Below are positions 34,435-46,872 of a stretch of 64,000 bases of DNA, piece by piece. The stretch covers positions 263,238,925 to 263,302,924 of the forward strand of contig NC_081415.1 in NCBI RefSeq assembly GCF_030272615.1, given 5' to 3'. Position numbers and translations under genes: made by a program. Positions within the stretch are counted from its first letter, which is position 1. The number at the start of each line of letters is the position of its first letter. This DNA comes from Cryptomeria japonica (taxonomy: Eukaryota > Streptophyta > Pinopsida > Cupressales > Cupressaceae). The notes under the pieces are model-generated. The model ran no database searches, was not told the origin of the DNA, and was given only the letters and a program-made list of their open reading frames with translations.

Positions 34435-36296
34435 CTAATTATGATACTTTAATTATTGACAATTTTTTAGAAAAATGTATATGAGAGATAATAAGAATTG
34501 AATCAACATAAAATAACGTCTCTCTAGATGTAGATGATATCCAATTTTTAGATTGTCTTCTTCCTAAATGATTGAAATAAAAATTAGAAGATATAAAAAA
34601 CACATCTCTCGCTTGAAAAAACTAATGCAAGATTTATAATATGTTAAAATAGACGTCTCACATGTTAAATTACCATTGCATGATAAGTGGCATGATCTTA
34701 TATTTATTGATAATATACACATGATATTCTAGACAATATATTAAAAGATATCTTATGTTAGCTTATGTGACATTGTTTTAGCAATTTAAATTATGATTTG
34801 TTAATATGCTAGAAATGACATTTTAGATAATTTGTCAATATTTTTTATGTGACAATTAAAATAGTTATTAATTATTTTTAATTTATATTCTTTGTAAAAT
34901 TTAGATGGAAAATGTTTCCTTGATAATCCTAAAATGTTAACTTGCATCGCTATTAATTATTTTTCATTATATTACTCATATTTGATAACTTTCTAATTAT
35001 CTTATTATCCCTGACTATATTCTTGATTATTTTTTTGGTAATTCGACCAAAGAGATATAAAATATACATCTAGTAGACACTTCCAATTGGAAAAGTTGTG
35101 GTCCATATATAACTTATATATAATGAATCTATATAGAGCATATGTTTGACTAAAATTAATTTTTAGTTAGAAAAATAAATTGAATTTTGCTCATAAGTTG
35201 ACTTGAAACGTGACACAATATTGTACTTTTACCTTGTGTGTTTTTTGTAATTTTGAAATGATACTTTAGATAATCCCATTAAAAGGTGGTTTATGTTATA
35301 ATTGGGTAGTTATTTGTTTGTTTTATTTATTGTACTTATGATGGATATCTTCTAATTACATTTGTTTTGGTGTTTTTTATTCTTTAGAAAGCATAAATGA
35401 TATTTTTAGTAAGATGTCAAAAGTTAACCTATATGACAACGTGCATAGCTATATATTATTATCATTTTTATGTGACCGTTGGTAATTAGACACTTAGACA
35501 TTGTAACTACATTTGTTGTTGTTTAGATGTGCTCAATAGCAATGACATGCAAAGAGTAATATTAGTAAGAGAAAGTATTGTAGTTAGCGACCTAGAATAT
35601 AAGATGACCTCCAAGATTGAAAGATTCTTTCTTTTTTTAAATGGGCCAATTTTTGGTTGTGTGTGAAAATAGAAAGAAAAATACAAAAAATAAAAAATAT
35701 ACTAAAAAGTGATGCACCAAAATATATCATTAACACAAAACAATCTATTGAAACAAATTATAGGCATGACTATACAATATAATAGATAATTATTCATTAA
35801 CAAATTTAGAAAAAGATATAATCATAATTAATGAATTAAAAACTTCAAATACATGCACAATTATCTATCAATACGTCGAAGGCATATTATACTCACATAT
35901 GGATGCAAAAATGTGCATCAATAAAAACTAGAAGCATTTAATTTGACGTGTTTGTGACACTTAAATGCATGAATGTTTTTATATATTTTTTTAAATTATT
36001 ATTATTTTATTTTTATTTTATCTTCTCTTCCACCTCTCAACTCCCACCCACTCAAAGTTAAACTGATAAATCATTTTTTTCTATCTCCATCATGCAACTA
36101 GTTGAAGTCGTAATTATCTCAATCAATTCAATTCATGGAAGCTTCTCATTAGATTTCCACCATTGATAAGATAATCTATTGGAATGAATATAGGATAAAA
36201 ATACAATAATATAATAATATAATAATAATAATATAGTCTCAATAGATTTTTTGCTTTCGTTAATAGTTTAATAGAAACATAAAAACACAGGGGAGG
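34435..36296. other. AT-rich gene-free stretch
   Basis: Very AT-rich DNA with short (ATA)n/(TAT)n runs, for example at 36205-36232. No gene, RNA or element boundary is supportable. Confidence 0.5.
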
Positions 36297-37006
36297 ATGA
36301 CGGAGTTGTAGAAGGAGAGGGAAAATAACGATAATGACGAAATAGTGGCTGGAGCAGGAGAAGTTGGGCTTGAAGAGGGATGGCGAAAGGAAAGAGAATA
36401 TGACAATGCACAATTGATAAATCTATCTGAAGAGGTAGAGGAGGACATGGAGTTAATGAAAGAATTTGATATTATATGTAGGTCTATAGGGCCAAAAAAT
36501 GGAAGGGAGAATATTAGAAGATGGGCCAAAGAAGCATGGAGAATGTATTTTATTATTAAATTTATGCCAAAAATCTTTTTCATCGTCATTTTTGTCAATC
36601 AAGAGGATAGGAAAAAATCCTTCAAGGAGGACTATGGATGATGAAGGAGAATCTGTTATATATGCAAAAATGGATTCCAAATTTTAACCTTGTTGTGTTA
36701 AATCCTTATGAAGGTCCTGTTTCGATTAGATTATATAATATACCAAAAGAGTATTGGTATGAGGAATGCCCAGAGAAAATCAGAAGATCTTTGGGGACTA
36801 TAACAAAAAATGATGTATATTTGCTTAATGGAGATTCATATATATTCACTAGAATCAAAATCTTTGCTATAAAGAAAATTCCAAAGGTAGTAAGGTTATG
36901 TGTTCATAAAATAGTTTGGTTGCAACAAATAGAGATATCTAAGAACCAAGGTTTTTCTATTTGTGGTGTCAACATAGAGATCATAGAGAGAGGGATTGTA
37001 GGCTAG
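36297..37006 (+). pseudogene. LINE ORF1, DUF4283 domain protein
   Basis: The frame starts at ATG 36297 with an early TAG at 36309 and a frameshift near 36640. Diagnostic DUF4283 segments are visible: AWRMYFIIKFMPKIFFIVIF, LYMQKWIPNFN, IRLYNIPKEYWYEECPEKIR, and the GDSYIFTRIKI strand. These ORF1 proteins bind LINE RNA. The expected CCHC knuckle after position 36950 is degraded (only ICG remains). Confidence 0.75.
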
Positions 37007-37469
37007 CACAGAGAAGGGAGCCAAGATGGGTTTCAAAGGAGAAAGTGATGAATCAATTGGGAGGAAAGGAAGAGGTGGTCCCATATGGGACGATTATAGG
37101 CTAAGGTAAAGGTGAGGAAACCAAAATGATTGATAACGGAGAGACCTCAAGATCGCAAAAAGGAGGTTCACAAAATAGTGTTCGGGAATTCAAAGACATT
37201 GGAGTTAGGATTGTAGAATAAGTAAGTCAAGACCATGGGAGGAAGGAGGTCCATGTAGAGGGTATTCTTGGAAAAAACTCTAAAGAGGAGAAGGGGGGAA
37301 TTATCTAAGAAAAAATATTTCATTAAAGGAAGGAGAAAGTTTGGAGGAAAGATGGGACTTTGAAGAAGAGGGAGAGTTTGGGGATGAATTGGATATAGTT
37401 GATCCAAAAAGTATTAGCTAGTCAGCGACAAGCCTGTTAGGGAAATATAAAAGGAGAAGAGGCAAGTAA

Positions 37470-40400
37470 TCCAATAGATACTTTGCCCCTCCTTAATATT
37501 TATGGACTAACTAGAACGGAGGAAAAGAGGAAGGTTTGGAATGATATTTTTAGTTAAATACCTAATATTGACAAGGGGAATATTATAATGGGGGTGATTT
37601 TAATGCTATTTTGCATTTGGAGGATAAAAGTGGAGGGGTTAACAAAGTTACTAGTAATTTATGACTTCAGAGAATTTATTGAGAAAGTGAATGTGGTGGA
37701 TTGTGAACCCAAGAATGGTAAATACACTTGGACCAATAAGACAGCATGGTTTACCAACATTTTGAAAAGATTGGACCAGTTCTTCATAAGGAAATATTGG
37801 ATGAATGAATTTGCTTGATCATCTAGTATTTTACTGTATTCAATATTTGATCAGTATCTCATAGATCTAGAAATAAAGCAAAGTACAAAACCAAAAAAAA
37901 GGCTACTTTAAATTTGAGAATATGTGGTGGAAAGAGAGATCTTTAAAAAGGGAATTAGAACAATTATGGAATGAGAGTGACATTTTCCAAGGAACAATAA
38001 GTTTTATTTTTTCAAGAGGCTTTGTTTTGTTAAAGAAAAAATTAAAGCATGGAATAGGGAATGCTTTAAAATCATCTTTCAGGAGAACGAAATGGTTGAG
38101 ATAGAATTAGAAAATCTCAACAAAATAATTAAAAGGGACGGTATGAGGCTGGAAGAATAGAATGTAGAAAAAGAACTAAAGAAAAGATTAACTAATATTT
38201 TAGAGAAGGAAGAGATATTCTAAAAAGACAACTCCCATGAAAACTAGCTGATAGCTGGAGATAGGAACACAAAAATATCATGCCTCTGTGAAAACCAAGA
38301 GAGATAGGAATATAATTAATAATTTTATGCTACAAAATGGGAGAGTTTGCAAGGATACGACTGAGATAGAGCATGAGACTGTTCAAATTTTCCAAGATCT
38401 CTTGGCATGTGGTTAGGAAGAGGAAGTGGACAACACTAATCCTATTTTAAATGTAATCCAAAAAGTTATTATGAAATCAGACAATGATATGTTGATCACA
38501 CTTTTCTCATAGGAGGAGTTGAGAGTGGCAGCTTTTACCCTTCATCCAGAGAAGATGGGTTTTCAACGTAGCTTTACCAAGAATGCTGGGTTTTTTGGGA
38601 AGGAGGTGTGGAAGGTGGCAGGGGATTTTTGTGGAAAGCACAAATTCATAAAGTATATCAATAATACAATGATAGCCTTAATTCTTAAAAAAACCAAATG
38701 TTTGACTTTAGCAAATTATAGAACAATCTCCCTCTGTAATTCTATATACAAGATAATCTCTAAGGGACTGGCAAACAAACTTAAGTTGGTGATGAGGAAA
38801 ATGATTGCATTGGATAAAAATGGCTTCACTTTGAGTAGAGAGATTTCATAAAACATAATTTTAGTAGCAAAGACCATAAACAATATGAATGCAAAAAAAG
38901 ATTCAAGGGATGTGTATCAAACTAAATAAACTAAATATGAGTAAAGCATATGATAGAGTGAGTAGGGCTTTCCTGTTGGAGGTGTTGAGCAAATTTGAAT
39001 TTAATCAAGCTTGGATAAAGATGATACATTTTTGTGTTTCATCTCCCCACGTTTCTATTTTGGTGAATAGGTTTATGTGTGGGTTTTTTAAGGTTACAAA
39101 TGGCCTAAGGCAAGGAGATCCAATATCTTCCTTTATTTTCATAACAATGATAGATGTGATGGGGAGGTTTGTTGGGATATTGAGAGAAGAAAAAAATTGG
39201 AGAGGAATCAAATTGGTAGAAGAACTAGAACTTGTTAATCATGTTGATGATACGATGTTGTTTGGAGAAGAAAGTGTGTGAGAAGCAGAAGTCATAAATC
39301 AACCCTTGAAGTATATTTGAACATCTCAAGTCAGGTAATGAATAAAGAAAAATCAATTATATTTATTTTTAACTGTAAAAATAATGTGCAAAAAAAGGTT
39401 AGTCAAATTTTAGGTTTCAATATTTCCAAACTCCCTATGAAATATCTTGGTGTTCCCTTATTTTCTGGATTGGGGAAAGCACACTTTTGGGAAGAGCTAA
39501 TTGATAATTGCAAAAAAAAGGAGTGGGTGGAAAAATAAGTGGCTATCTTTGGCAAGAAGAATTCTTATGATTAAGGTGGTATTGGTAGCTATTCCCATTT
39601 TTGTAATGTCTTTCTTTAAATTACACCCACTATAATAATCATGGGATTCAAGGGAATGAAAAAAATCATTTGGGAAGGAGTTGAGGATGAAAAGTGCATT
39701 CCCTTGATTAATTGGGAGATAGTGTGATTGTCCAAGTATGTAGGTGGAATAGGACTCCGAAGGATAAGGTCAAAAAATTATGCTCTTGGAGCAAATTTGG
39801 TATGAAAACTTTACAAGAATCTAGAGAAAATTTGGTGTAGAATGATACAACAAAAATATTTAGACTATGAGGAGCCTAATTGGATTCTAACAATAGCCAA
39901 TATTGGGGAGGCTCAACAGTATGAAGGTTTGTTTTGGAAAATAGGAGTATTATTATTGATAATATCACTTGGAAAAATGGCAATGGGAAAACAACACAAT
40001 TTTGGTGGGATTCTTGGAATAGTGAGGCTCAAATGATTCAATTTATTGACAATAAGGAATGGATTCTTGAGGTCATTCAATGATTTGGAGAAAAGGTTGA
40101 AGACTATGAAATAACAAAGGAGGATGGGGAAGCAAATATGTGGAATTGACAGTTATTTGAAAGCTTAGATATCCAAAGGGAGATCAAGGAGATTATTTGT
40201 GCCGAGTTAAAAAAGAGGAAGATTCTTCTCACCAAAGAAGAGGACAACATTGTGTGGTGTGCAGCCAAGTCGGGAAATTACCAGTTAAGCTTGGCTATGA
40301 ACTAAAAAAAAGAAGGTAAGTGCTAATTGGCCTTCTAAACTATGTTGGAGTAGCAATGTTTTGCTCAAGGCATGGGCATTCCTATGCACATCCTTACATG

Positions 40401-41440
40401 AGAAGATTATGATCAAAGATAGATTGAAGGTGGCATGGATAGAGGGCCCTGACTTTTGTGTTCTATGCTTTAATGATGAGGAGAATGCAGATAACTTTCT
40501 TTTAAACTATCCTTTTGTAACAAAATGTTGGGAATGGCTGACATTATCTATTGAATGGTCTTAGTGAGACATTGTTCTCTTCTTAATTTTTTGTTAAGTT
40601 GGCCTGTACATGGGAGGAGTTCAATGTAGGGAGATATTTGGATAGTTGCACCCTCAATGGTTGTGTGACATGTATGGAAGGAAAGGGAGGGAATAGAAGG
40701 ATATTCCATGATCATAAGTTGGGTGTAGAAGATGTTATCCCAAAAATAAAATAAAAATAGAATTATTGAAGTTGTTAATGCAAGGGTTAAAATGAAAAGG
40801 ATCGATATTTTTTCTTTTTGGGACAATCAAATGCAAAGAAGATGGGATGGTTTGGCTGGTTCTATTAACAATGTGACCACTAAAACAAAGGAGAGGTCCT
40901 TAGAACACTGGAAGGCTCATGAGACAAGGAGGCTAAAAATGAATTTTCACAGAGTGGCTGAAGGATATCTAGGAAGGGCTAGCGTGGGGTGCTTGATTAG
41001 AGATGAGCAAGGACAATGTGTGGGGGCACTGGCTATGAATCTAGTTAAGGAAACACATAATGAAGCAAAGTTGGCAAATCTTATGTTAGGTTTGAAGTTG
41101 TGTAAGGAACTAGATTTTAAGGTGGTGGACATTGATAGGGATTCACAATTTTGCATTAATGTTGTTAGTAGAAATCAGATTAATAGTTGAAAGTTGGGGA
41201 CTTGGGTCGATCAAATTAAGGAAAGCATGGCCACATTTGAGGATGTTAGAGTAACACATGTTTTTCATGAAAACAATAAGGCAGTAGAATTTTTAGCAAA
41301 TATTGGCATAGGTTTGAAGGATGATGATCATATCCAAATAGATCAGGAGAAGTCGTTGGATTTCACAAATATTCTGGGTGCAGATTATGGCAACCTTTTG
41401 CAATACCCTAAAAATGGTCATCTAAACCATGGGCCCCTAA
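37470..41440 (+). pseudogene. LINE ORF2: endonuclease, reverse transcriptase, RNase H
   Basis: Endonuclease remnants include GGDFNAILHLEDKSGGVN at about 37590 and KYTWTNKTAWFTNILKRLDQ at 37720. RT remnants include LTLANYRTISLCNSIYKIIS (38705), MSKAYDRVSRAFL (38940) and TNGLRQGDPISSFIF (39100). The catalytic box near 39240 reads HVDDTMLFG instead of FADD. A finger-like segment (CVLCFNDEENADNFL) lies at 40460. The RNase H domain spans about 40980-41330. It includes GCLIRDEQGQCVGA, an NEAKLANLMLGL helix and DIDRDSQFCINV. Many frameshifts and stops show that it is inactive. Confidence 0.8.
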
Positions 41441-41470
41441 TCTTGACTACATCACCAAGGTCCTAACCAA

Positions 41471-42818
41471 AGGCTATTAAATCAATTTTGAGCACCTAAT
41501 TAATTAATTCCTAAATCATCAATGTCACATGGCAAAATAATCTTTTCAATTAAATAAATCATCAAAATCTCTTTAATCAATTATCCTATTTATTTAATTA
41601 AATATCCTAGCATATTTAATTAATAAATCAATTTGCCTTTAAATCATCAAAAAGGAATTAATTTGAGATAATTTGAAAAAGAAATTTCAAAAAAAGAGCA
41701 AAATTGAATAAAAGTGAATAAATCAAAGAAAGCTTGTTTTAAGAAAGGAAAATGGTTTATAAATCAATTTTTTCTGATTTTATCTCAATCTTATCTCAAT
41801 CTTATCTCCTTCAAATATGAAGAAAGCAACCAATCACATCAAATCACCTGGACTGTGCTACTTTTGGGAGAATCTTGACCGCTCATCAACAATCAATCTT
41901 GACCGTCGCTTTCTCTCTAGATTTTCTATAATTTCAGGCTCTCATCTCTCAATAAAAAAAAAAGGGTTAGAGATTTAATTGCTATCATGTTGGTTTTGCT
42001 CTAGAGTCATTGAGAATATTGCATCTTAGCTTATTGCATATTAGATTAATCATGTTAGCTTGATAGAATCATATAACTTGATAATTATTGTTAGCGTCTA
42101 GATTTCATATAGCTTAATCTTTCATTCAAATAGATTAAATCCTCCATCTTGGTGTAGTCTAGTCACTGGTATTGCTTAGATAAATCTGAGAGCAAATATA
42201 CACTCACATATTTTAGGAGGCAATAGGTCGACTTATTATGGTTTTACATTCATTGATTTTGATCAACTAACCATGCATGCAATGACTTATTGAGTGTTTG
42301 TGTTTCAGATACAGATTCCAAATTTCACACACACACACACACACACCTTTCAATTCCTCAAGAAGGAGTTGGTTGATTATCAAAGAAGATGTGGTAGTAT
42401 GGAGGTCACGGGGGACAAAGGTAGACACTGTAAAAATATGGAGGTGAGACGATAGGAGCACTAGGTAGATATGATTTCATTGATAGAAAGTAGGAGTTAG
42501 CACAACCTTTGGAGGTGAATATTGCATGTGTGGTGCTTGTTACCCTTTTAAAGCAACCAAATTGTATCCAAGGAGGATTTCACGCAGGTAAGAATGGTAG
42601 ATGGGATTGTTAGAACAATGATGAGATTGTTAGATTGAAGGGATATTTAACAGGAAGAAGGGGATTTGGTAGGTAAGGCAAGATGGCATACAATTTTGGC
42701 ATCAAATGTTTGTGCAAAGAGGAATCTAGAAGGCTCAATGGAGAAAGTTTTTTGTCATCAAAGAAGATGTTGTGTGGGAGGCAATGGATCCAGCGATCGC
42801 AGTCAAAAAAAGTTTTGG
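41471..42818. other. Gene-free stretch, partly LTR-like
   Basis: 41480-41700 is dominated by AATTAATTAA-type sequence. A short tandem (TCTTATCTCAA, three units) lies at 41777-41810. A (CA)9 microsatellite sits at 42329-42346. The texture resembles a gypsy LTR, but no boundary or second copy was found. Confidence 0.35.
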
Positions 42819-44408
42819 AACCTCGTACGCGTTTTGTTGTCAATAAAGTTTGAATTCAAGGTACTATTCTATTTTAACATGCTACAGAATCTATACCTCG
42901 GGCGTCGAAGCTGAAGCTACAACAATTGCGGGAGGAATATCAAATGGTGTATTAAAACCCACTACTGCATCCTGAAATACATATTGTTTGTATCAATTTA
43001 AATCGATCTATAAATGAAAATTCATTTATATTTACAATTTTTAAGTGATTATTAAATAAAATATCAATTCAAATTAATAGTCCTCTATTTGCATGTGATC
43101 ACTAAACACCATATCCACCAAATCACCAGTCAACGCCACATCCTCTGCAGTGGTAGTCTAACATCTACTCCCACAAATTGTACACATATGGGACGTGGAA
43201 CCATCTTCACTGGCCTCGACATCCATCCCAGAGAATATACCTAAACAACTAGGACACACATGTTGAAAGGGCTCACCAAGGCCAGATGGCTCAACTACTG
43301 GATCACCGTCTGGGGCAAGAGGGTGTGATAACTTTTTTCCATGTTGAATGATGACATTGGTCAATGCAGTGGCCACCGAAAGAGTCTGTAGCTCCATTGA
43401 CTCTTTCAGGGTTACTGGGATCATGACATGGACCACAGGTTTTGGTGCTAGGGGGATGCGAATTTGGGGGTTTTGTACCCTCGAAGATCCAGGTCTATCT
43501 TGGGTAGAGCCTCTACCTCTACCTTGGAACTCTCTCATATAAAAATATTTTGGTTGCTCAGTGAGGATAAAATCACAATATAGTTTCCTCAAAAAATATA
43601 ATGGAACCTCAAAATTATTACAAGGTGGTTGGTCAAAGACCATCCACCACCTATCCCAGAAAGCATTTTTCATCTGCAAATGGCTACACCAGTGTATAAG
43701 AAACCTCTTTGAATTAATAGGTAAGGTCTCAACCATTTTGGGATCAATAAAAAGAGCACATATTTGTGCTTATGTTTTTTTTTCACTTCATTATATGACA
43801 ACCCACTAGCATAAAAAGCACGACATCGATCCCTATAACTTCCCCATTTTGTAATTTGATTGGAAAATTCATTGGCACTAATAGCCAAAGATTCTAGGGT
43901 TGTGGCAAGGGATGCATGATTCTCATGCTCGGATGCCTTCAGTCTATTCACCAGTCTAGTTATTTTGACACTGTTTTGTGTTAACTGGTTTATCAAATCC
44001 TCTTGTGTAGTTTGTGAATGGTTTACTGGAGGAGTTGGAGGGTTTGTATCTTGAGGGTTCTCCTGTGGGTTCTATTATGGGGTTTTCCCTAAGTTTTCAA
44101 GAGGTGTGTCTTGCGGGGGGCATTATTTTCTGAATCTAATATGCATTCATAACAAAAAAATTTAAAAAATAACTAAAAACGATGAATTTACATTCTAATT
44201 GCAAATATAATTTATCAAATGCATACAATAGATGAAAAATATGATCTCGTACCTCTTTCCATTGTGTGTGTGTTTGATTTTAAAAAACTATGTTCATGTA
44301 TTGTGTTGCTTGAAACCCTTAAAGTGTTTTTTCTTGCGATCACAAGTGAAAATGACCAAGCAACCGTAGTAAAAAAAAAATTATTGACAGAAAAATGCGT
44401 ACGAGGTT
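42819..44408 (-). mobile_element. Candidate terminal-inverted-repeat DNA transposon
   Basis: Inverted 28-bp ends at 42819-42846 and 44381-44408 match at about 25 positions. Both begin AACCTCGTACGC inward and end TGTCAATAA. A further partial match (AGTTTT) lies just outside each end. Related CGTAC/GTACG words recur beyond the right end (44446-44515). The interior holds a spliced pseudogene on the minus strand. No target duplication could be fixed, so superfamily is undetermined. Confidence 0.5.
42897..44139 (-). pseudogene. Multi-exon unknown protein inside the TIR element
   Basis: A main exon appears to begin after a CAG acceptor near 44139 and runs to about 43077. It is read through PPTPPVNHSQTTQEDLINQ, TLESLAISANEFSNQITKWG, KNAFWDRWWMVFDQPPCNNF and a GRGRGS tract. 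It ends in a C-terminal zinc-ribbon-like CPSCLGIF...HMCTICG. One frameshift lies in the T9 run at about 43774-43782, and stops lie near 44090 and 43158. A further exon, 42971-42897 (25 codons, FNTPFDIPPAIVVASASTPE), is flanked by AG and GT. The family is not recognised. Paired CxxC motifs suggest metal binding, but this is inference. Confidence 0.5.
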
Positions 44409-44443
44409 TTGAAAACTAAACCGTGTATGCATTTAGTATAAGC

Positions 44444-44510
44444 AAAACCCCGTACCTAGTTTTTCTTCATTTAAGCTCGACAAAACGATCCAAAACATGT
44501 ACGGGGTTTT
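44444..44510. other. Perfect 12-bp inverted repeat (hairpin)
   Basis: AAAACCCCGTAC at 44444-44455 is the exact reverse complement of GTACGGGGTTTT at 44499-44510, with a 43-nt loop. It lies just outside the right end of the TIR element and shares the GTACG word with its termini. Confidence 0.8.
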
Positions 44511-44555
44511 TAAAATGTCAAATAACCAGTGCGCGTTTTGTGTTTTTCCAACTTG

Positions 44556-44582
44556 TTTTTTTTTTTTTGGGGGGGGGGGGGG
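44556..44582. repeat. T13-G14 homopolymer pair
   Basis: Thirteen T are followed directly by fourteen G and then TGTCTACC. It could be an expanded polypurine tract next to an LTR start, but no partner LTR was seen. Confidence 0.9.
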
Positions 44583-44694
44583 TGTCTACCTTTTTGCACA
44601 CCATCTTGGCACACACACCCATAAGCTAAAATGAGTCACACTAAGGTAGGGGTACAAAAAGTGATGTAAATTGTACATGGTTATAATTTACGGT

Positions 44695-44699
<5 letters not shown>

Positions 44700-44760
<61 letters not shown>
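44700..44760. repeat. (AG)30 microsatellite
   Basis: A perfect AG dinucleotide tract of about 61 bp. Confidence 0.97.
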
Positions 44761-44762
<2 letters not shown>

Positions 44763-45049
44763 ACAAGGAGATAAGACATCACTAAATTCAAGGGAATAAG
44801 ATCCCAAGCTTAGGATCTTAACTCATACAATCACATACAAGGACACAAAACTAGACAAAAAAACAAACAAAAGGCAAATAGACAAAAGACACACAAAAGG
44901 GGTTAGCAGTAAAAACAAAGTCTCGAAGTCAACTAGTTGAAGAGACCTTGATAGTGAAAATATCTCAGCCACTAATATAATTCTCAAAATGCTATCTCAA
45001 GTGGTCACATGGAAAGAGAAAGAGCTTACATCAAGTGATGAACCAAGAT

Positions 45050-45490
45050 TTAATGGCTAGTGAGGTATATTATGCTATGGGTTCACGGGGAGGAGAAAGA
45101 AACACACAGATTCCACTAGCTAGCAAGCTATGTTATGGTAGGTGATCCATGAAAGAGAGGTTGAAAAGAAACATGGATTCCACCAGCTATTAATCTGTGT
45201 TATGCTAGGTGAAACATGGATTCTCATGGGATAGCAAGTCATGTTATGTTGTGTGATCCATGTAGAAAGAGAAAGGGAGAGTCAAAGTAGTCTATCATGT
45301 GTTATGATAGTCAACTCATCCTACAAAAGGAAAAGGAAGAGTTAAGTAGTCTATCAAGTTATGTTATTATATATAGTCAACTCATCCTACAAAAGGGGTT
45401 CCAAGCAAAGGTTTCATAAATTGCAAGGTGATTGCAAATTGGAAAAGGAGAATTAAATAGTATAGCAAGTTGTGTTATGCTAGTCAACTC
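45050..45490. repeat. Degenerate repeats around TAGCAAGTTATGTTATGCTAG
   Basis: Variants of AGCAAGTTATGTTATGCTAG occur near 45127, 45188, 45232, 45290, 45350 and 45462. They alternate with GTGATCCATG or GTCAACTCATCCTAC phrases. Spacing is irregular, mostly 45-75 bp. Confidence 0.65.
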
Positions 45491-45779
45491 GTCTGACAAA
45501 AGGGAAATTTCCAAGATAAGTTGTCTTATTACAAGGAAATTGATTTGACAATATTTTTCCAAGTGAAGCTTTCTTATCACAAGGTGAGCAATTGTAAAGG
45601 TGTTACCGAGACACCGCAACAAGGATAACCAAACAAAGCATTGTATGTAAGGAAATGTGCAACACAAATTCATCATAATCAATAAGGAGGTTGCATGTAT
45701 GCCCTCATTAAGATGTCAACATAGGATAATGTTGATGTCTTAAACCAAGACAAGGATACATACCTTTACAAACTAGGAT

Positions 45780-46205
45780 CCTACTCAAATGTGTTATAAA
45801 AAAACCTTGAATGATATGATTAAATGTAAATTGTAACTAAATCAAGAACGGATGAATCACATAACTTGAAATGATAAATCTCAAATTTGAAGCTTAAATG
45901 TAGAAATATGAAAACAACATGAAATCATACCCAACCCCTTTGGAAGAGGTACAAGTCAGTCATGAGTCAATGATTCCCTATGATCCTCCAACATCTCCTA
46001 AAGCTTCCATCATGGTGAATGAATTTGATGCAAAATCGATGCTTCTTGATTAGATCTTGACTTTTCTGGTTTGAATCTTCACATAAGATTGCATCTTCAC
46101 TTCATTAGGATATCATAATATTACACCTTCAATTTTTGCTTGAGTGCTCTAGATTCATATCACAAATGAGGAAAGGAACTCACTTATATGTGAGATCCTA
46201 AATTT
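45780..46205 (+). repeat. Dispersed repeat R1, copy 3, left part
   Basis: It aligns with 23900-24250 (GAAAACAACATGAAATCATACCCAA, GAAGAGGTACAAGTCAGTC). It ends at GATCCTAAATTT, where the copia element is inserted. The sequence resumes at 52805. Confidence 0.65.
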
Positions 46206-46860
46206 TGTTAGTGTAGGTTTTTTATTTTCCTTATGTTAGGGGGTATTTATTTTTCCTACACATATATTATTTAAGCTTGCTTAGGTTAATAGGAGTGGTT
46301 TATATGAGGACACATGGTGAAATACTTCAGATACATGTGTAACTCTCCACCTCACATGGGTAGTTGAGTTACACACCCTCTTTTGGCTTGTTGTGCCACC
46401 TCTCATAACCACTATTTTGTCATTTCCTAAGTGGGTTATGGGGTAGTTGGGTTTCACACCCTCTTTTGGCCTTATGTGCCAACTTTCTCAACTCCTTTTT
46501 TGTCTTCATGTAAGGAGGTTATGCCACATGTTTTGGCATTTACCAAGAAGGTAAAACCTCCCACTTTTTATGGGGAATAGGAGTTAATGCACCCCTTGGA
46601 TGTACATTCTTGTATTTTTCTATATAATAAGCACTATACTCTCACCTTCACTAGTTAAGTTAGTGGAGTGATAGCTCGGTGAGAGTCTTCTCCAAATTTT
46701 CTTCTTTGTCTCTATTTCTCTCTCATATTGAAATTATCTTCATTCAGCTATTTTTATCTTCGATCATCCATTGTGTGAGGAGTTGCATGTGATCTACGAC
46801 CGACATCATATCTTGGCTCGATTCTCGCTTCTCGCTTCTCGCTTCTCGCAGAATCTCACA
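46206..46860 (+). repeat. 5' LTR of the copia element
   Basis: The LTR is 655 bp, against 638 bp for the 3' LTR. It carries an extra run of TCTCGCTT units near its end (46823-46850) and a TATATAATA box at about 46621. The 3' LTR has TATATAGA at the matching place. Confidence 0.95.
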
Positions 46861-46872
46861 TGGTATCAGAGC
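46861..46872 (+). promoter_or_regulatory. Primer-binding site, initiator tRNA-Met
   Basis: TGGTATCAGAGC directly abuts the 5' LTR end. The following ~1 kb to 47886 is an untranslated leader with no supportable frame. Confidence 0.95.

Larger units (their letters stand above)
36297..41470 (+). mobile_element. Decayed L1-type LINE with RNase H
   Basis: ORF1 with a DUF4283-type domain is followed by an endonuclease, a non-LTR reverse transcriptase, a zinc-finger-like segment and a C-terminal RNase H, all on the plus strand. This is the usual plan of RNase H-bearing plant L1 elements. Frameshifts and stops are dense. No poly(A) tail or target duplication could be recognised at the right end, which grades into AT-rich DNA near 41470. 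Confidence 0.85.
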
